From assembly GCA_028554795.2 (NCBI GenBank), contig CM068842.1, positions 24,834,590 to 24,898,589 of the forward strand: a stretch of 64,000 nucleotides of DNA, read 5' to 3'. Every line of letters begins with the position of its first letter. The first letter of the stretch is position 1. Shown piece after piece: positions 52,581 to 64,000 of the stretch. The position numbers and the translations under genes were made by a program. Below the pieces are notes generated by a model that saw nothing but the letters and a program-made list of their open reading frames with translations, searched no databases and was not told where the DNA came from. The DNA comes from Sinohyriopsis cumingii. Taxonomy: Eukaryota > Mollusca > Bivalvia > Unionida > Unionidae.

Positions 52581-52777
52581 GGTCATATAGACAGTTTAAT
52601 ACATCAGGTACAAATATTAAGCACAGTTTGAATAGTATGCATATTTATTTTGCTGCTCTTATTTCCGTTGTATATCGCACATAAAGAGTTGTGGCTGAAT
52701 TGTAGATCCAAATATGCCAGTACTTGTAGTATCATATGAGTTGTACTGAGGTTTGTTTTCCTTGAAAAGTAAATGAG

Positions 52778-53008
52778 TGTGTTTGTGTTTTGGATTTTTA
52801 ATGTAGCTTTAAAAACAAAATTCAGTCATATCATTGCAATGTCTACATTGTGACAGTTTATAGTGATGTCTAGCCCTGGGGCATCATGCCGCAGACATGT
52901 AGCATGATGTCCCACCCAGTCACATTATTCTGACACCAGGCTGACCAGTCCTAACACTAACCTGTTAATGCTGAGCACTATTCGAGGCAGATGCTCTAAC
53001 CATGAAAC
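52778..53008 (-). mobile_element. 5'-truncated family 1 SINE
   Basis: The minus strand matches the other family 1 copies from the A-box (GGTTAGAGCATC) to the tail. A 9-bp duplication GTAAATGAG flanks it (52769-52777 and 53009-53017). The truncation removes about the first 15 bases of the tRNA-like head. Confidence 0.85.
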
Positions 53009-53026
53009 GTAAATGAGGTAAAGAGA

Positions 53027-53610
53027 TGACTTCGTCGGTTCAGCTGTATTTGGATAGTTTTATCATTGAGTCCACAATCAGCAGCTAGACACAGCTTTAT
53101 TGGGATAATTTAGAGTTATATTATTGAGTCCACAGCTGTATTAGGATAATTTAGAGTTTTATTATTGAGTCCACAGCTGTATTTGGATAGTTCTGAGTTT
53201 TATTATTGAGTCCACAGCTTTATTAGGATAATTTAGAGTTTTGTTCTTGAGTCCACAGCTGTATTATAATAATTTAGAGTTTTGTTATTGAGTCCACAGC
53301 TGTAGTAGGATAATTTAGAGTTTTATTACTGAGTCCACAATCAGCAGCTAGACACAGCTGTATTAGGATAATTTAGAGCTTTATTATTGAGTCCAAAGCT
53401 GTAGTAGGATAATTTAGAGTTTTATTATTGAGTCCACAATCAGCAGCTAGACACAGCTGTATTAGGATAATTTAGAGCTTTATTATTGAGTCCAAAGCTG
53501 TAGTAGGATAATTTAGAGTTTTATTATTGAGTCCACAATCAGCAGCTAGACACAGCTGTATTAGGATAATTTTGAGTTTTATTATTGAGTCTGCAGCTAG
53601 ACAGCTGTCA
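53027..53610 (+). repeat. 41-bp minisatellite with longer insert units
   Basis: The unit is GAGTTTTATTATTGAGTCCA, CAGCTGTATTAGGATAATTT, A. Some copies carry an extra CAATCAGCAGCTAGACA. About 12 to 13 units are visible. Confidence 0.88.
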
Positions 53611-54559
53611 TTTTTTTATCACATCTCTTTAGTGTGAGATGAGCTACCGTACTTCTCCGAGCATCACTGCCAGCATCTACAAATATATACACATATGTAT
53701 AGCCTCACTGTGTCTAAGCCATTCTTTCTTCATAAGCTTTTGGCAACACTTTGAAATGGGTTTCATTGCATCTAACCCTCTGGCAAAGAGGAAAATGGGG
53801 CTAACTTTTTACCGCCATCTTCATTATTTGTGCATTCTTGGATACATTTTTACATTTAGCATAGGTTTGTTACATCCTGTATACATAACACCTGGAATGA
53901 TGAAATTTGGTGAGGGGATGCATTTTCAGCTCTATTGGCCATAGACAGTTTGTTCCAATATGTCCACCACGGTGGCTATCTTGAAAATCTTGTTATTGCT
54001 GCTTCTCCTAGATAGCTAGTCATGTTGACATTGTGCTTCTCACAAAGACATCTTAAGCCCAAAAAAATGTGTTTTCTATTCGTGCTTTTTAAAATTAGGT
54101 ATGTTATTGTTTTTTGGAACATATATTTTTTGTGATTTTTTTATGTAACATGAGTGAAAAAAATGCTATGGTCAGCAATGAGGAACAGGGAGGGTTGGCC
54201 AACCAAGGAAACGCACATATTTTTTTTGTGGTGCTTTATGATGTCTAGTTGATCCAAAATAGAAATGGTGCAAATCTGATATGCAATATAGCCATCTCAG
54301 CAGCCATCTTGAAAATATGGTTATTGTTTCTCCTAAAGTGGAAATCATATCAGCATGGGGTTTTCATCAGAAGACTGTTTAAGATGCCATGTTGGGCCTA
54401 AATTAAAATTGTCCGATGTCCAATATCGTGACCAAATCAAACAAAAGCTGTGCCGTTGTACCTGTGTCACTATATAGGAATCTTCATGTAAAACCTTGTG
54501 CCCTTCTGGCTGATGTCCTTTCTTCTGTCCTTCACAGTCATGTGAACACAATCAATTAG

Positions 54560-54720
54560 TCCAACAGATTTTGATGGATTGCCATGAAACTTGATGAATA
54601 TTTTGGTGATTGCTTAAAGATGTGCATGTTGACAGTCACTTTGCTCTTGCAGCTGTTACAAACGTTGTTGCCCTTAATGAAGGAACAATGAATGCCTATG
54701 GCAGAAATGGGCATCCAGGT
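54560..54720 (+). repeat. Diverged interspersed repeat unit
   Basis: Contains TTGATGGATTGCCATGAAAC and TTAAAGATGTGCATGTTGAC, then TTGCCCTTAATG. Similar ordered phrases recur in 59080-59880 (GCCATGAAACTTTGTGAATG, GAAGATGTACCTATTGACA). It is a decayed repeat family of unknown type. Confidence 0.6.
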
Positions 54721-55106
54721 CATGGTCATGGCCAATTAGAAAAGGTAATGCTAGTCAATTCAGTGAATAGTGCAAAATTATATTGATTAACAGGTTTTAC
54801 TTTTAGTTTATTGTTGTTAAAAAGTCACTTCATTATGAGGTGGCAGTTCATAAGATGCATAATTCTTGCAAGATGCAGCAGCTGCCACTGAAACGTCAGT
54901 AGTTAGATGATGGCAAGCAAGAGCATGATCAAAAATATGATGTAAAGAATAGATGAAAAAAGTATCAGAAATCATGGAACAATGAATACAAACAACTGCT
55001 GTATGTCTGGGAATGGATTTGGTTTGTGCACTTTCTGCTCGGCTTATTTGAGAAAATGTGAAAGTGCATTAGGTACTCCGTTTGATGATGGTTCTAATTT
55101 TACAAG

Positions 55107-55402
55107 ACCGCTCCGGTGGCCCATTGGTTAGAGCATGCACCTCGGATGCGGGAGGTCATGGGTTTGATCCCCAGCCGAGTCATACCAAAGACTTACTAAC
55201 AGCTGCCTTGCTTGGTGCTCAGCATTAAGAGGTTAGTGTTAGGACTGGTCAGGATAATGTGACTGGGTGGGACATCATGCTACATGTCTGCGGCATGATG
55301 TCCCAGTGCTGGACATCACTATAAACTGTCACACTGTAGACATCATAGCGATATGACTGAAAAATTGTTAAAGCTACGTTAAAAATCCAGATCACACACA
55401 CA
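55107..55402 (+). mobile_element. tRNA-derived SINE, family 1, with intact 13-bp duplication
   Basis: The head is ACCGCTCCGGTGGCCCATTG, then GTTAGAGCATGC (A-box) and GGGTTTGATCCCC (B-box). It is flanked by CTAATTTTACAAG at 55094-55106 and 55403-55415. The intact duplication makes this the youngest-looking SINE in the window. Confidence 0.92.
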
Positions 55403-56880
55403 CTAATTTTACAAGGGTTACGGTAGGATCAGTAAGAATGTTATTTTGGTGATCCTGTGGATCACTGGAAAAGAAAGATAATTTCAAGCCGAGTTGTAAA
55501 TGTCATCAAATATCTATTGCTTGTTCATTGTGAAATGTTTAATATTATTATACAAGATTGAAAAATAAAAGGCTGCAAAGAAGAGATTAAAGTTTCTTTT
55601 TGTTGTAAATTTGTTGTCTAATTAGTTTAATTCCATTTTGTCCTTAATCAGCACAGTGTGCTTTTCTGATGCAGAATAATGGAACAGACTTAAGGAAATA
55701 ACAAATTAACAAAGTTTATTAACCTTTTCATTCAATCCATGACCAGTATAAATGAATTTTGAGGCCATGGAATGCTCAATTCAAAGATTCATTCATTGAA
55801 ACTTTCAGTTTCATAGGTGTTCTGTTTTTGTTATCAGAATTAGATTCATTATCCAGGGTTCCCACGCTACTGGAAATCTGGAAAAAGTCTGGGCAAAGAA
55901 TAATTTTCTTCCTGACTGGGTAAAGCCCTTAAATTTAGCAAACTTGGGGGAAGACCTTAAAGATAAGTAATTGAGTTGTAACTGAACAATTTGTTAATTT
56001 CGTAGCATAATTGGTGGAGGTTGTAGAATTCTTCACTCAGTTGAGATTTAATTGCTGAATGGATCCTTTGGGTGCTTGACCTAAACATATTTATGTTGTC
56101 AATCCAAGCACTCAGGCAATTGGATTGGTCAGATTGTCTTGTTACTTCTTAGTCCATGTCATGGTGGTATCGTTTTTCACTACATTTTTTCTGTAGAAGT
56201 TTTGGAAAAAAACCTGGTTTCATAGTTTGTCAATATGACTTTAATGTGTTATCTGGAAAGTGTAAGAGAAAAATAATAAAGTCTTCATTCCTCAGTTTCC
56301 CTTTTCAAATCTTGAGATGTCTAAAATGCACTGTGATAAACCTTTGTTTGCACTGGGAACATGGTATTCAGCATTATCATCAATATTAACATTTGCTTCC
56401 TCCAACTTGGCCTTTGCGGTGAGTTTTGCTCTTAGACCTTGCTAAATACTTCAGGGATGATTTCAACAATAAAATTTTGGGGATCCCATCACTAGAATTT
56501 TGATTTTTAAATTGCAAAACAAGTATTTTGGTGAAATTTTAGAGTATTTTAGATCATTTTGAACACAGTAATATGGTTTCTAGCATTGTATCTCTCATCA
56601 CTTGTACTCCTTTTTTGTAATTTATTTTTGGCTATCCCATTGTAGCAGATATAAAAATAAATATTGCATATATAAGGGTTTGTTGATAGTGTAAACCAGC
56701 TAACTTATTTTGTAGAGAAGGTGCCTTTTTAAAAAGCCGTGGTAGTAGTTGTGCTGTTGGCATAAAAATAGCCTCTTTAAATAAATCCTTAAATGAAACA
56801 AATGTATCTGTTTATTCAACAAGCATAATGTACATTTAGGTGGCATTATATTAATTTTGTATGCTACCTACATCTGTTAA

Positions 56881-57492
56881 CCGATTCGGCCCCGATCCCG
56901 TCTGTAGGCGTGATGAGGCTGTACCCTACTTCAAAGCCCTGCAGCATCAAGGCCATTTAAGATAGACCAACGTGGATGGTATTAAAAAATAGCAGACAGA
57001 TATAGCTCTAAAATGATATCAAATAATCTGGAAGTTCTAGTTGCACTACAAAATACAGTTAGAAAAAGCTCATTTTTTGGACCCGTTTTTTTTCCACCCA
57101 AAATTCGCTCGAGATCGGAATGCGATTTTGTGTCTGGATTTTAGACCTTTTGGCCTCAGATCTAAGGCATACCGGTCTTAACTGCACACAGACAGGTGAA
57201 CCTTTGCAAAAACTAGGATAAGGTGGGCATTTGGAATAAATTGCGGTCTCCATACGAAAATGATGGGTCTATTAAGCAAAAAAAAAAAAAAAGAACTCCA
57301 ACTTTTACCCTTCTGCTCATGCGCAAGCAAAATAACCAATGGAAATTGATGTTTCTAATACAACTAGGCATTATTCTCATGGATAATCCGTTGAAATCCG
57401 CTGTATTACAATGTATTCAGAAATAGCACCCCAAATCTCGTTCCTACGCACATTTCAGGCAAAAACGACAAAAACCTCTGGGGCCGAATGAG
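56881..57492. mobile_element. PiggyBac-like MITE (612 bp)
   Basis: TTAA flanks both sides (56877-56880 and 57493-57496). The inverted ends are CCGATTCGGCCCC and GGGGCCGAATGAG. TTAA duplication and short C-rich ends fit piggyBac-type elements. There is no credible transposase. Confidence 0.8.
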
Positions 57493-59079
57493 TTAATGGA
57501 ATACACATGCCCTATGATCATATGGTAACATTAGTTTCACATCAAATTATAGTTTAATTCTGCAAATATTTACAAACAATCTATGAAAAGTCAAGTGAAA
57601 AATTCAGTAGTCCAGTCTGAAGCAAGTTATGTCTCTGTGGATGTATCCAGGTCAGTTATTTAAACAAAATGATCATTGTTTACAATATTTCATTATACAG
57701 GCATATGAAAAGAGACCCTCTGGTATGTAAACAGTTTCTGACTAATCTATTTTCAAGGTTGCCATTTTATATTAAAGAACAACTGTATTGAAGCACTATA
57801 AGAAAAGTGTTATTTTTTATAAACTTTGAATAGTATTTCATCAGCATTTTAATCATCAGATATGAAAATTTGAAAAAACAATAGTTTCAAGTGACTTTAT
57901 TGAACTTTGTAAACATGCCTCTCCTATTTTGCCAACTTTGCTCTATTCTGTCTTGAGAGAGGTAATTTTGCCCAAAATGGAATCTGTCTTGGACCCTGAC
58001 TTATGATTAAGTGCACTTAAAAGCAATGGCAGGATGAATGGAATGGAGTAAGATTGTGGCAAGAAAGATTTGCTAATGTTTGAATGGGCTATTTGAAAAT
58101 AAAAATTCTAGGACTGTCAGGTGGCCCCAATTAATATAGCTGAATCATCCCTGTACTTAGAAAATCTGCCAACTACTGGAGCAATTTTCAGTGCAGAATT
58201 CCATGTTCTGTGCATTCTTTACAGTGACATAGATTACATTAAGCTCAATGTTTTGGCACAAAGTAGACATAAAGTGGAAATGTAGAAACAAAATGCTTAA
58301 AAAAATCAATCCTTTCTTTTATCCCAAGGTATATAATTTTTATGGGCTTTTTGTCAAAGTGTTAAATAACAACCATTGCCTTAAACATTTTCATTATATG
58401 AAGCTAAGCAAAGTTTTACATTTTTTATTCTGTAAAGTAAAATAAGTTACATGCAGTTTATTTTCTTGAATTGCAATAGTTCTCACCTACAGCCTTGTCA
58501 TTGGCACCAAAGAAAGTTCGTAAAGTTGCCATTTGAACAGCACACATTTGTTAATTGATAAAAAAAATAAACTATATCTGCAAATGATACAAAAGAGCTG
58601 ATTTGATGACTATTGCACTGTCAAACAAAATCAGTAAATTATTTATTCTTTACATGGTAGAATACCAAAATGTCCCAATATCTTGGCATTATATTTCTGA
58701 ATGTGATATACGAGTGTTCCAAATATTGACACAGGATATACAAGGGATTCAAGTGTGCCAAAGGAGGTGAGGTGTCAGAGCACACACATAATTAGTCTGT
58801 TGATTAAAACAATGAGTTACTGACAATCAGCTGACAGGTGTTTTAATCTCCTTATCTGCTAAGGTCTGGCCTATGCTGCTTCACCCAATCCCATTACAAT
58901 GACTTGAACTCTTTTGATAACCAGGTCACTCATAATTGATACTTGCTTTGTAGAAATAGATCAAACAAAAGACATGTTTGCCCCTTAAAAATGTTGTGTA
59001 ACAAGGACTGGGCTGTTGGAATTTTCATGCATCCAAAATTAAAAATACACATGCATTAGATATAGTTAGAACTTTGCTG

Positions 59080-59880
59080 TTGTGTGTGACAGAATTTTGC
59101 AAATGCAACTTGTCTTACAGTTTGCAGTGGATCATCTTTAAACTTTGTACATGTTATAGTCATTATTTGAAGATGCACATATAAATAAATTACTTTCTTC
59201 CTGCAGAGTTATTGCTCTTTGTGTTGTGCAGCTGAAAGCATTGTATGGCAGAACATTGTGAATACAATGAGTTGTGCAGGTGTTTTTTAACATTGTGAAA
59301 CTTAATATATATTATGGACATCGTTCGTAGACGCAAAATTCACTTTTGATATTTATTAGAGTTATAACAATTGCTCTGTTGACTTGGAACAGAATACAAT
59401 TTATAACAACAGTTTTGAATACAGCTTGTCTAAGTTTGCATCATTTTGCCATGAAACTTTGTGAATGTTGTGGTCATCATCTGAAGATGTACCTATTGAC
59501 ACACTCTGTCAGCATTTTATAGTTAGTGCCCTTTTTGTCATTTAAGCAAAATTTAGTGAATGCAACTTTCATTTATTTTATGGATTGCTGTGAAACTTGT
59601 TACATATTATAATGATTATGAAAAGATGCACCTATTGACAAATGTTTAGTGCCTCCACAATTTTTAAAAAATTATTGCCCTTTGTGACTTACAGATGGAT
59701 ACCATATTTGACAATTCTTAAAAGCATTTACTTTCTCCATTTTTAGTGGATTTCTGTACATGGTATAATCGTCATCATCAGATATGCAGATTGTCCAGTC
59801 ATTGCATGTTGATCATTGTACTTCCCTAATTTTTGTTTGAATTATCCCCTTGTTTTGTACTATAGACTGATATCCATGAT
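59080..59880 (+). repeat. Several diverged copies of an unknown repeat of about 200 bp
   Basis: Phrases such as TTTGTACATGTTATAGTCAT, GAAGATGCACATAT and TATTGCTCTTTGTG recur about every 200 bp in the same order with heavy divergence. They match the unit at 54560-54720. Confidence 0.55.
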
Positions 59881-60032
59881 GGAGGATAGGCATTAGAGGA
59901 TGGAGATATGTGGTCTATTTATGTGAACAAATTAGTTCCCATCAATGTAATAAGCAGAACACTTGGAAATGTTGCACTTGACCAGATTCTGAGGTCAGTT
60001 TTATCTCTAATGAAAACATGTTACCTTTTCAG

Positions 60033-60129
60033 GTTATATGACTGGAAACTGTATAAATTCCACTAGACAAAATAACACAAAAGTATGTGAGGTTTTTGCC
60101 TGGTGTGAGACAGAAATAGGAAAGGATCC
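60033..60129 (+). CDS. P2RX: P2X purinoceptor, coding exon 5
   Basis: 97 bases from acceptor TTACCTTTTCAG to donor GTAAGT. Its first two bases complete the Gly codon begun by exon 4, and it ends with two bases of a split codon. It encodes GYMTGNCINSTRQNN, then TKVCEVFAWCETE. The TG-x-C, the K-x-CE-VFAWC core and three cysteines match the fourth to sixth conserved P2X cysteines. Exon 6 is not seen before the window ends. Confidence 0.95.
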
Positions 60130-61284
60130 GTAAGTAGTTTCACATATCACATAATGCAACAATTTCCTCTGCTACCCTCTGTACATATTTATATTTCATA
60201 AGGATAAGTGTATGTTGTAAACCTGTTTTGAGAGACCACTCCTTCTGCCAAGAATAATTGGCCTCACAAGATAGGTGGTATTTCATAACAGGTTGGTGCA
60301 GGATATCATTTTTTAAGGTCAGAATTTAACATGGCTTAAGGTGGAAAATATCCACAATAACTATATATGCATTTTATTCTTTAATTCATATTTCTTGTTA
60401 AAATATTGTAATCATTTCATTTCAGTAATTTTACATAGCAATAAAGATTTACATCTGTCATAAAACATTTACATTTATATTTAAGATTATGTGTAGATAT
60501 ACAAAAGTAATATTTATTTATCCTGTATATAAGTTAACTTAGTATGTCTATAAATTTCCAGACTCAATTCAAATGCAGCATGACAATTACACAGTTAGCT
60601 ATGGTAACTTTGTACCAATGACTGAAATAAAATGAACAGAATTAACCCATCCAGAAAGAAAAAAGATGTATTGGGAATAAAAAAGTGAAAGGCTCAGTTT
60701 ACCAACAATATAAAGGGTGTGATGGATGATGACTTAGTGTGTGGGTTTCAGTAACTGTAACATCAAAAAGCAACAAACAAAATAAAACTTTTAGAATTAA
60801 ATCTGGAAGAACAGACCTCATTCATTCCATACATTTTAGATTGACTCCATTGACAAACAACATACTTGACTGCTACAGTAAAACCTTTCAGAAGGTTTCT
60901 AATTATGACATTTGGGTTGTATGGGTTTTGCCAAAGATAAAGAAACAATACACACTGTTGAATTAACTGTATAAATCCTTGATTCCTGTCTTTGAAGAAA
61001 GAATGGTCAATTGTAATAGGGATTTACATGACTTTGTTACTGTAATTGCAGTTAGTGACTTGTACTTTAGTCTAGTTTACAGTTTGTAGCATACCTTGTT
61101 TTGTTTTTAAAAAATGAATCTAAGCGGCCATGTTTTCAAAGATCTTCTGTGTTTATCTCTGTTGCCAAAAAAGACATGGTTACTGGAAGCATTCTGCAGG
61201 TGGTTGTTTACAACAGTGTACTCATATAGTAAAATCAATCGGTGCATGATGGTTGTGGTCATAAATGACAGGTGGTTTCTCATA

Positions 61285-61285
<1 letters not shown>

Positions 61286-61366
<81 letters not shown>
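61286..61366. repeat. AT dinucleotide microsatellite
   Basis: About 40 AT units, ending in a short ACACAC segment. The IYIYIY frames through it are by-products. Confidence 0.97.
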
Positions 61367-61374
<8 letters not shown>

Positions 61375-63429
61375 ACACAATCGCAGACTATTGCTCTATC
61401 TTGTTTAGCTTGGAAGAGAATATTCAAGCTCACCTCATTCATATTTATGGATTTGCTGTTCTAAACAAAGGTGAAGTTATTAGTTGTATTTCTTTAACAC
61501 TTTATCAAACAAAGCAATCATCGTTGAATACCACATTTTTAAAATTCATTTAGGTGTACAGTTTGTGAGTAAAGATACATTTCTCCGTCAAGTATGTTGC
61601 CTTTTCACATTATATTATGATAACTTTGTCTGCTACCTCTGAATCCAGTCCTCTAGGAAAGATCGGGGGGAAAAAAGTGTTAATACAGTATGTGGACAAA
61701 GGGAAGTAACTCTTACAGGTTAACTCCCCCTATCCACTACGTCGTTAGGGTGCAATGGACAATTTTTTTATGTTCAAATTTAATGTTGCATACATGAGCC
61801 TGATATACAAAATTCATAAAAATAAAATACATGAGTGGGGGCAAAAAAAGGTCCTTATTTTTTGATAAGTATAATAAAGCAAAACATAAGAATATCATTC
61901 ATTTGACCTGTCAAATCAGTGGAAATTAATTGAATAAAAGCTAATGCAACCCATCCTAAAATTTATACATGCATTTCTCATGTCCGAAGGTCATTTTTGA
62001 GAGCACGTGATGCTCACAGTGCAACACAATCCCTTTCTTTTGGTGATAATTTTGAAAAACATTGTGTATTTAATAACATGATGAAGTTCAAAACAGTTGT
62101 CATCCAGGCAGTGTTTGAGATATTCTACTTGCCTTGAACCAATGTGTCTACTGCTATGAGTAGCTAGTTCTGCTTCCTAGCCGACTGTTGGTATTTCACT
62201 CGCTACATACTGTGCAGTGACTCCATTAGGTGTATATGCCTCACATCAAATTCAAGAACAACACAAGCCGAAAAGACGAATTCACAAATACATCCATATC
62301 CTTAATTATTACACAATAATAGCTCAAAAAGTCACACCAGAGCCTTAAGACAAGGGGTCAATTTATGAAACTGTCCCCTGCCACCATACCATTATACATA
62401 TTTTTAAAAATGATGGGAATTTTACATATTTTATTTTTGCTGTCATGCTGTTAAGATGTCCTTCATAGAATCCATTTAATCTTATAGTCAGATGTCATAT
62501 TTTACTTTGAGTAGTATAGTATGGCATGATGTTGTTTTATATGGTGCATGTGACCTTTTTTGAATTCCAGGGAATTTATTTAGATTTTTGCAACTATCAT
62601 ACCATTCATTATTGTTACATGTGAATTTGATAGGTTACGTTTAATTTTGCTGGAGAAATTTGTGGGCAGTGTACTTATTAACTATTACGCTTCTAAGTCA
62701 TTTTGATTATGCAGTTTACATTATTTCAATTTATATATATTACCTGTATATTAGCTGTATATTACCTTTATATTACTTGTTTGTTCCTGTTCATTAGAGA
62801 GATGACAAGCAAGTGCATGAAGTATAAATAATTTAAGGTCATTGAGGATGGACATGAGACCTGTTTACACTCATGATTGCTCGTTGGCATACATGTTATG
62901 TGTGTGCACTTTGATCAGAAATACTTGGTACATCGTTTTCAAAAAGCAGCTTTTGGTCCACAAAAATGAGCACACTCCAATACATCGTAGCAAGATTTTA
63001 ACATACACCTCACATCTAACTTATTGATTAGCCTGATGGGTGATGTTGAGATACCTTCTCCATTCCCCATGCAGAAGCAGAAACAGCACCTATGAGGAAT
63101 GAGGTTACAGTCAAACTTATCCACTACCCGATAGGCATTAGCATACACAAGAATCATTGACCCCATCCAAGCATGAGAATATTAAGAAAACAAGCTGGAC
63201 ATGAAAATTTGCAATTTAACCAATAAGGTATGGATGAACTGACCACAAGGCATATATTGTCCTTGGTATGCTGTTCTGACTGTTGACCATTTGGTCCAGC
63301 CATATGAATGAGCTATGTATGATTGCAGTGGTCAGGAGTTAGTTATGTCTGACTGGCAAGCTGGTCATCCAGACTGACTGCATAACTGGCTGGCCTTACC
63401 GTTCATGCAACACCAGCTGGCTGGATCAC

Positions 63430-64000
63430 AAGGCATGTCTTTGCGACACTGTTTCAACTGATGACCACACATCGTTTGAACTAGTCCAAACCACACTCAC
63501 ACTGAGCAAAGGTCAGTCCATTTTTTCTGCCTATACCGCCCTCCTCATAGTAGAAAAAACAAGCTGGCTGAATCTCTCATTTTGGAGCAGTTTCCGAATC
63601 TCCTGGAGTATGGAAATTCAGTAGGTGGCAACCTGATTATTCTTGGACATTTCAGCTTTCACTTTGACTGTCCTGGAAACCCAAACACATCAAAACTCAT
63701 AGATTCCATTAATGTTTTCAATCTCTAACAGTCAATTAAACAACCCACCCATAAACCAGGTCACATTTTAGACTGGATTCTTCATAGACCTGATGATAAC
63801 ATTCTACGGTCCTCCCTGATATACCATGACCATGAATCAGATCACCTCTGCATTATATGCCATCTTGACATATCAGTCCCTAACCCTCCACCTTTTTCTG
63901 CTACTCAGAAAAACCTCCATATGATAAATAGAACCAAACTAATGCACAACATCCAAGCAAATCTAACAACTTGCTTACCTCCTACAGCAGAACAACTCGA
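63430..64000 (+). mobile_element. LINE endonuclease fragment, cut by the window edge
   Basis: The plus strand encodes, across frameshifts and a stop, HTSFELVQTTLTLSKG, then GNLIILGHFSFHFDCPGNPN, then LDWILHRPDDNIL and HDHESDHLCIICHLDISVP. These fit the C-terminal half of an APE-type endonuclease as in Jockey/CR1-like LINEs (GDFN, then SDH). The GDFN Asp is replaced by His (ILGHFSF), so this copy is inactive. The RT would lie beyond the window. Confidence 0.85.

Larger units (their letters stand above)
46245..60032 (+). other. P2X intron 4
   Basis: Begins within the 48-bp satellite (to 52580). Then come a truncated SINE (52778-53008), a 41-bp minisatellite (53027-53610), a diverged interspersed repeat (54560-54720), an intact SINE (55107-55402), a piggyBac-like MITE (56881-57492) and more diverged repeat units (59080-59880). 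Stretches 53611-54559, 55416-56876 and 57497-59079 are A/T-rich and hold nothing I can identify. Confidence 0.75.
60130..64000 (+). other. P2X intron 5 (partial)
   Basis: Contains an AT microsatellite (61286-61366) and the 5' part of a decayed LINE (63430 to the window end). I could not find exon 6. The rest is A/T-rich with no supported gene. Confidence 0.65.

Noticed and set aside
53639-53944. 101-codon plus-strand frame after the 41-bp minisatellite
   Set aside because: No recognised motif and no splice or promoter evidence; probably chance or a diverged repeat.
61107-61553. Frames with long IYIYIY tracts
   Set aside because: They come from the AT microsatellite.

Overview
The window joins a large, almost complete Polinton/Maverick DNA element (971-21036) to the 5' part of an animal P2X-receptor gene (exons 1-5 between 21857 and 60129, + strand). 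The host DNA is A/T-rich, has long introns, and carries tRNA-derived SINEs, minisatellites and assorted transposon remnants. Together with a P2X gene, this suggests a lophotrochozoan, most likely a mollusc. The species cannot be named from the sequence alone.

Positions 1-466 are the right end of a second, related Polinton lying mostly outside the window. A 504-base spacer follows. The main element starts at 971 with AGTAGT, ends at 21036 with ACTACT, has 273-bp inverted repeats and is flanked by a perfect 6-bp duplication CTCACA (965-970 and 21037-21042). It carries the full Polinton core: protein-primed family B polymerase, packaging ATPase, chromodomain retroviral-type integrase, adenain-like protease, penton-type minor capsid and double-jelly-roll major capsid proteins. 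It also carries the small basic, membrane and zinc-binding proteins usual in such elements. Accessory genes include two BIR-domain proteins and a tandem pair of F-box-like proteins. The polymerase frame has one in-frame TGA (3887-3889), and a small accessory gene near 9.66 kb may be frameshifted. Otherwise the genes look intact, so the insertion appears young.

The most unusual feature is at the element's two edges. Five gene ends carry a sequence with the form of the metazoan replication-dependent histone mRNA 3' stem-loop (GGCCCTTTTCAGGGCC or AGCCCTTTTCAGGGCT). Each has an ACCCA-type flank and a purine-rich GAAAAGA block like the histone downstream element bound by U7 snRNA. Two of the five lie inside the terminal inverted repeats and face outward. 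The proteins upstream are not histones; most are short charged coiled-coil proteins. The interior genes appear to use ordinary AATAAA signals and TATA boxes. At the right edge, promoter, coiled-coil gene and histone-type 3' end form a module repeated about three times, with a shared 26-bp promoter motif.

From 21043 onward is host DNA. The P2X start codon is about 0.8 kb downstream of the Polinton. Exons 1-5 have consistent splice phases and the expected P2X landmarks. Intron 2 holds a candidate DNA transposon, minisatellites and SINEs. Intron 3 holds a Tigger-like element and a decayed Ty3-type retroelement with gag-integrase-RT order. Intron 4 begins inside a 6.3-kb satellite of 48-bp units, each carrying a copy of the exon-4 splice donor. 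Intron 5 holds an AT microsatellite and the start of a LINE endonuclease at the window edge.
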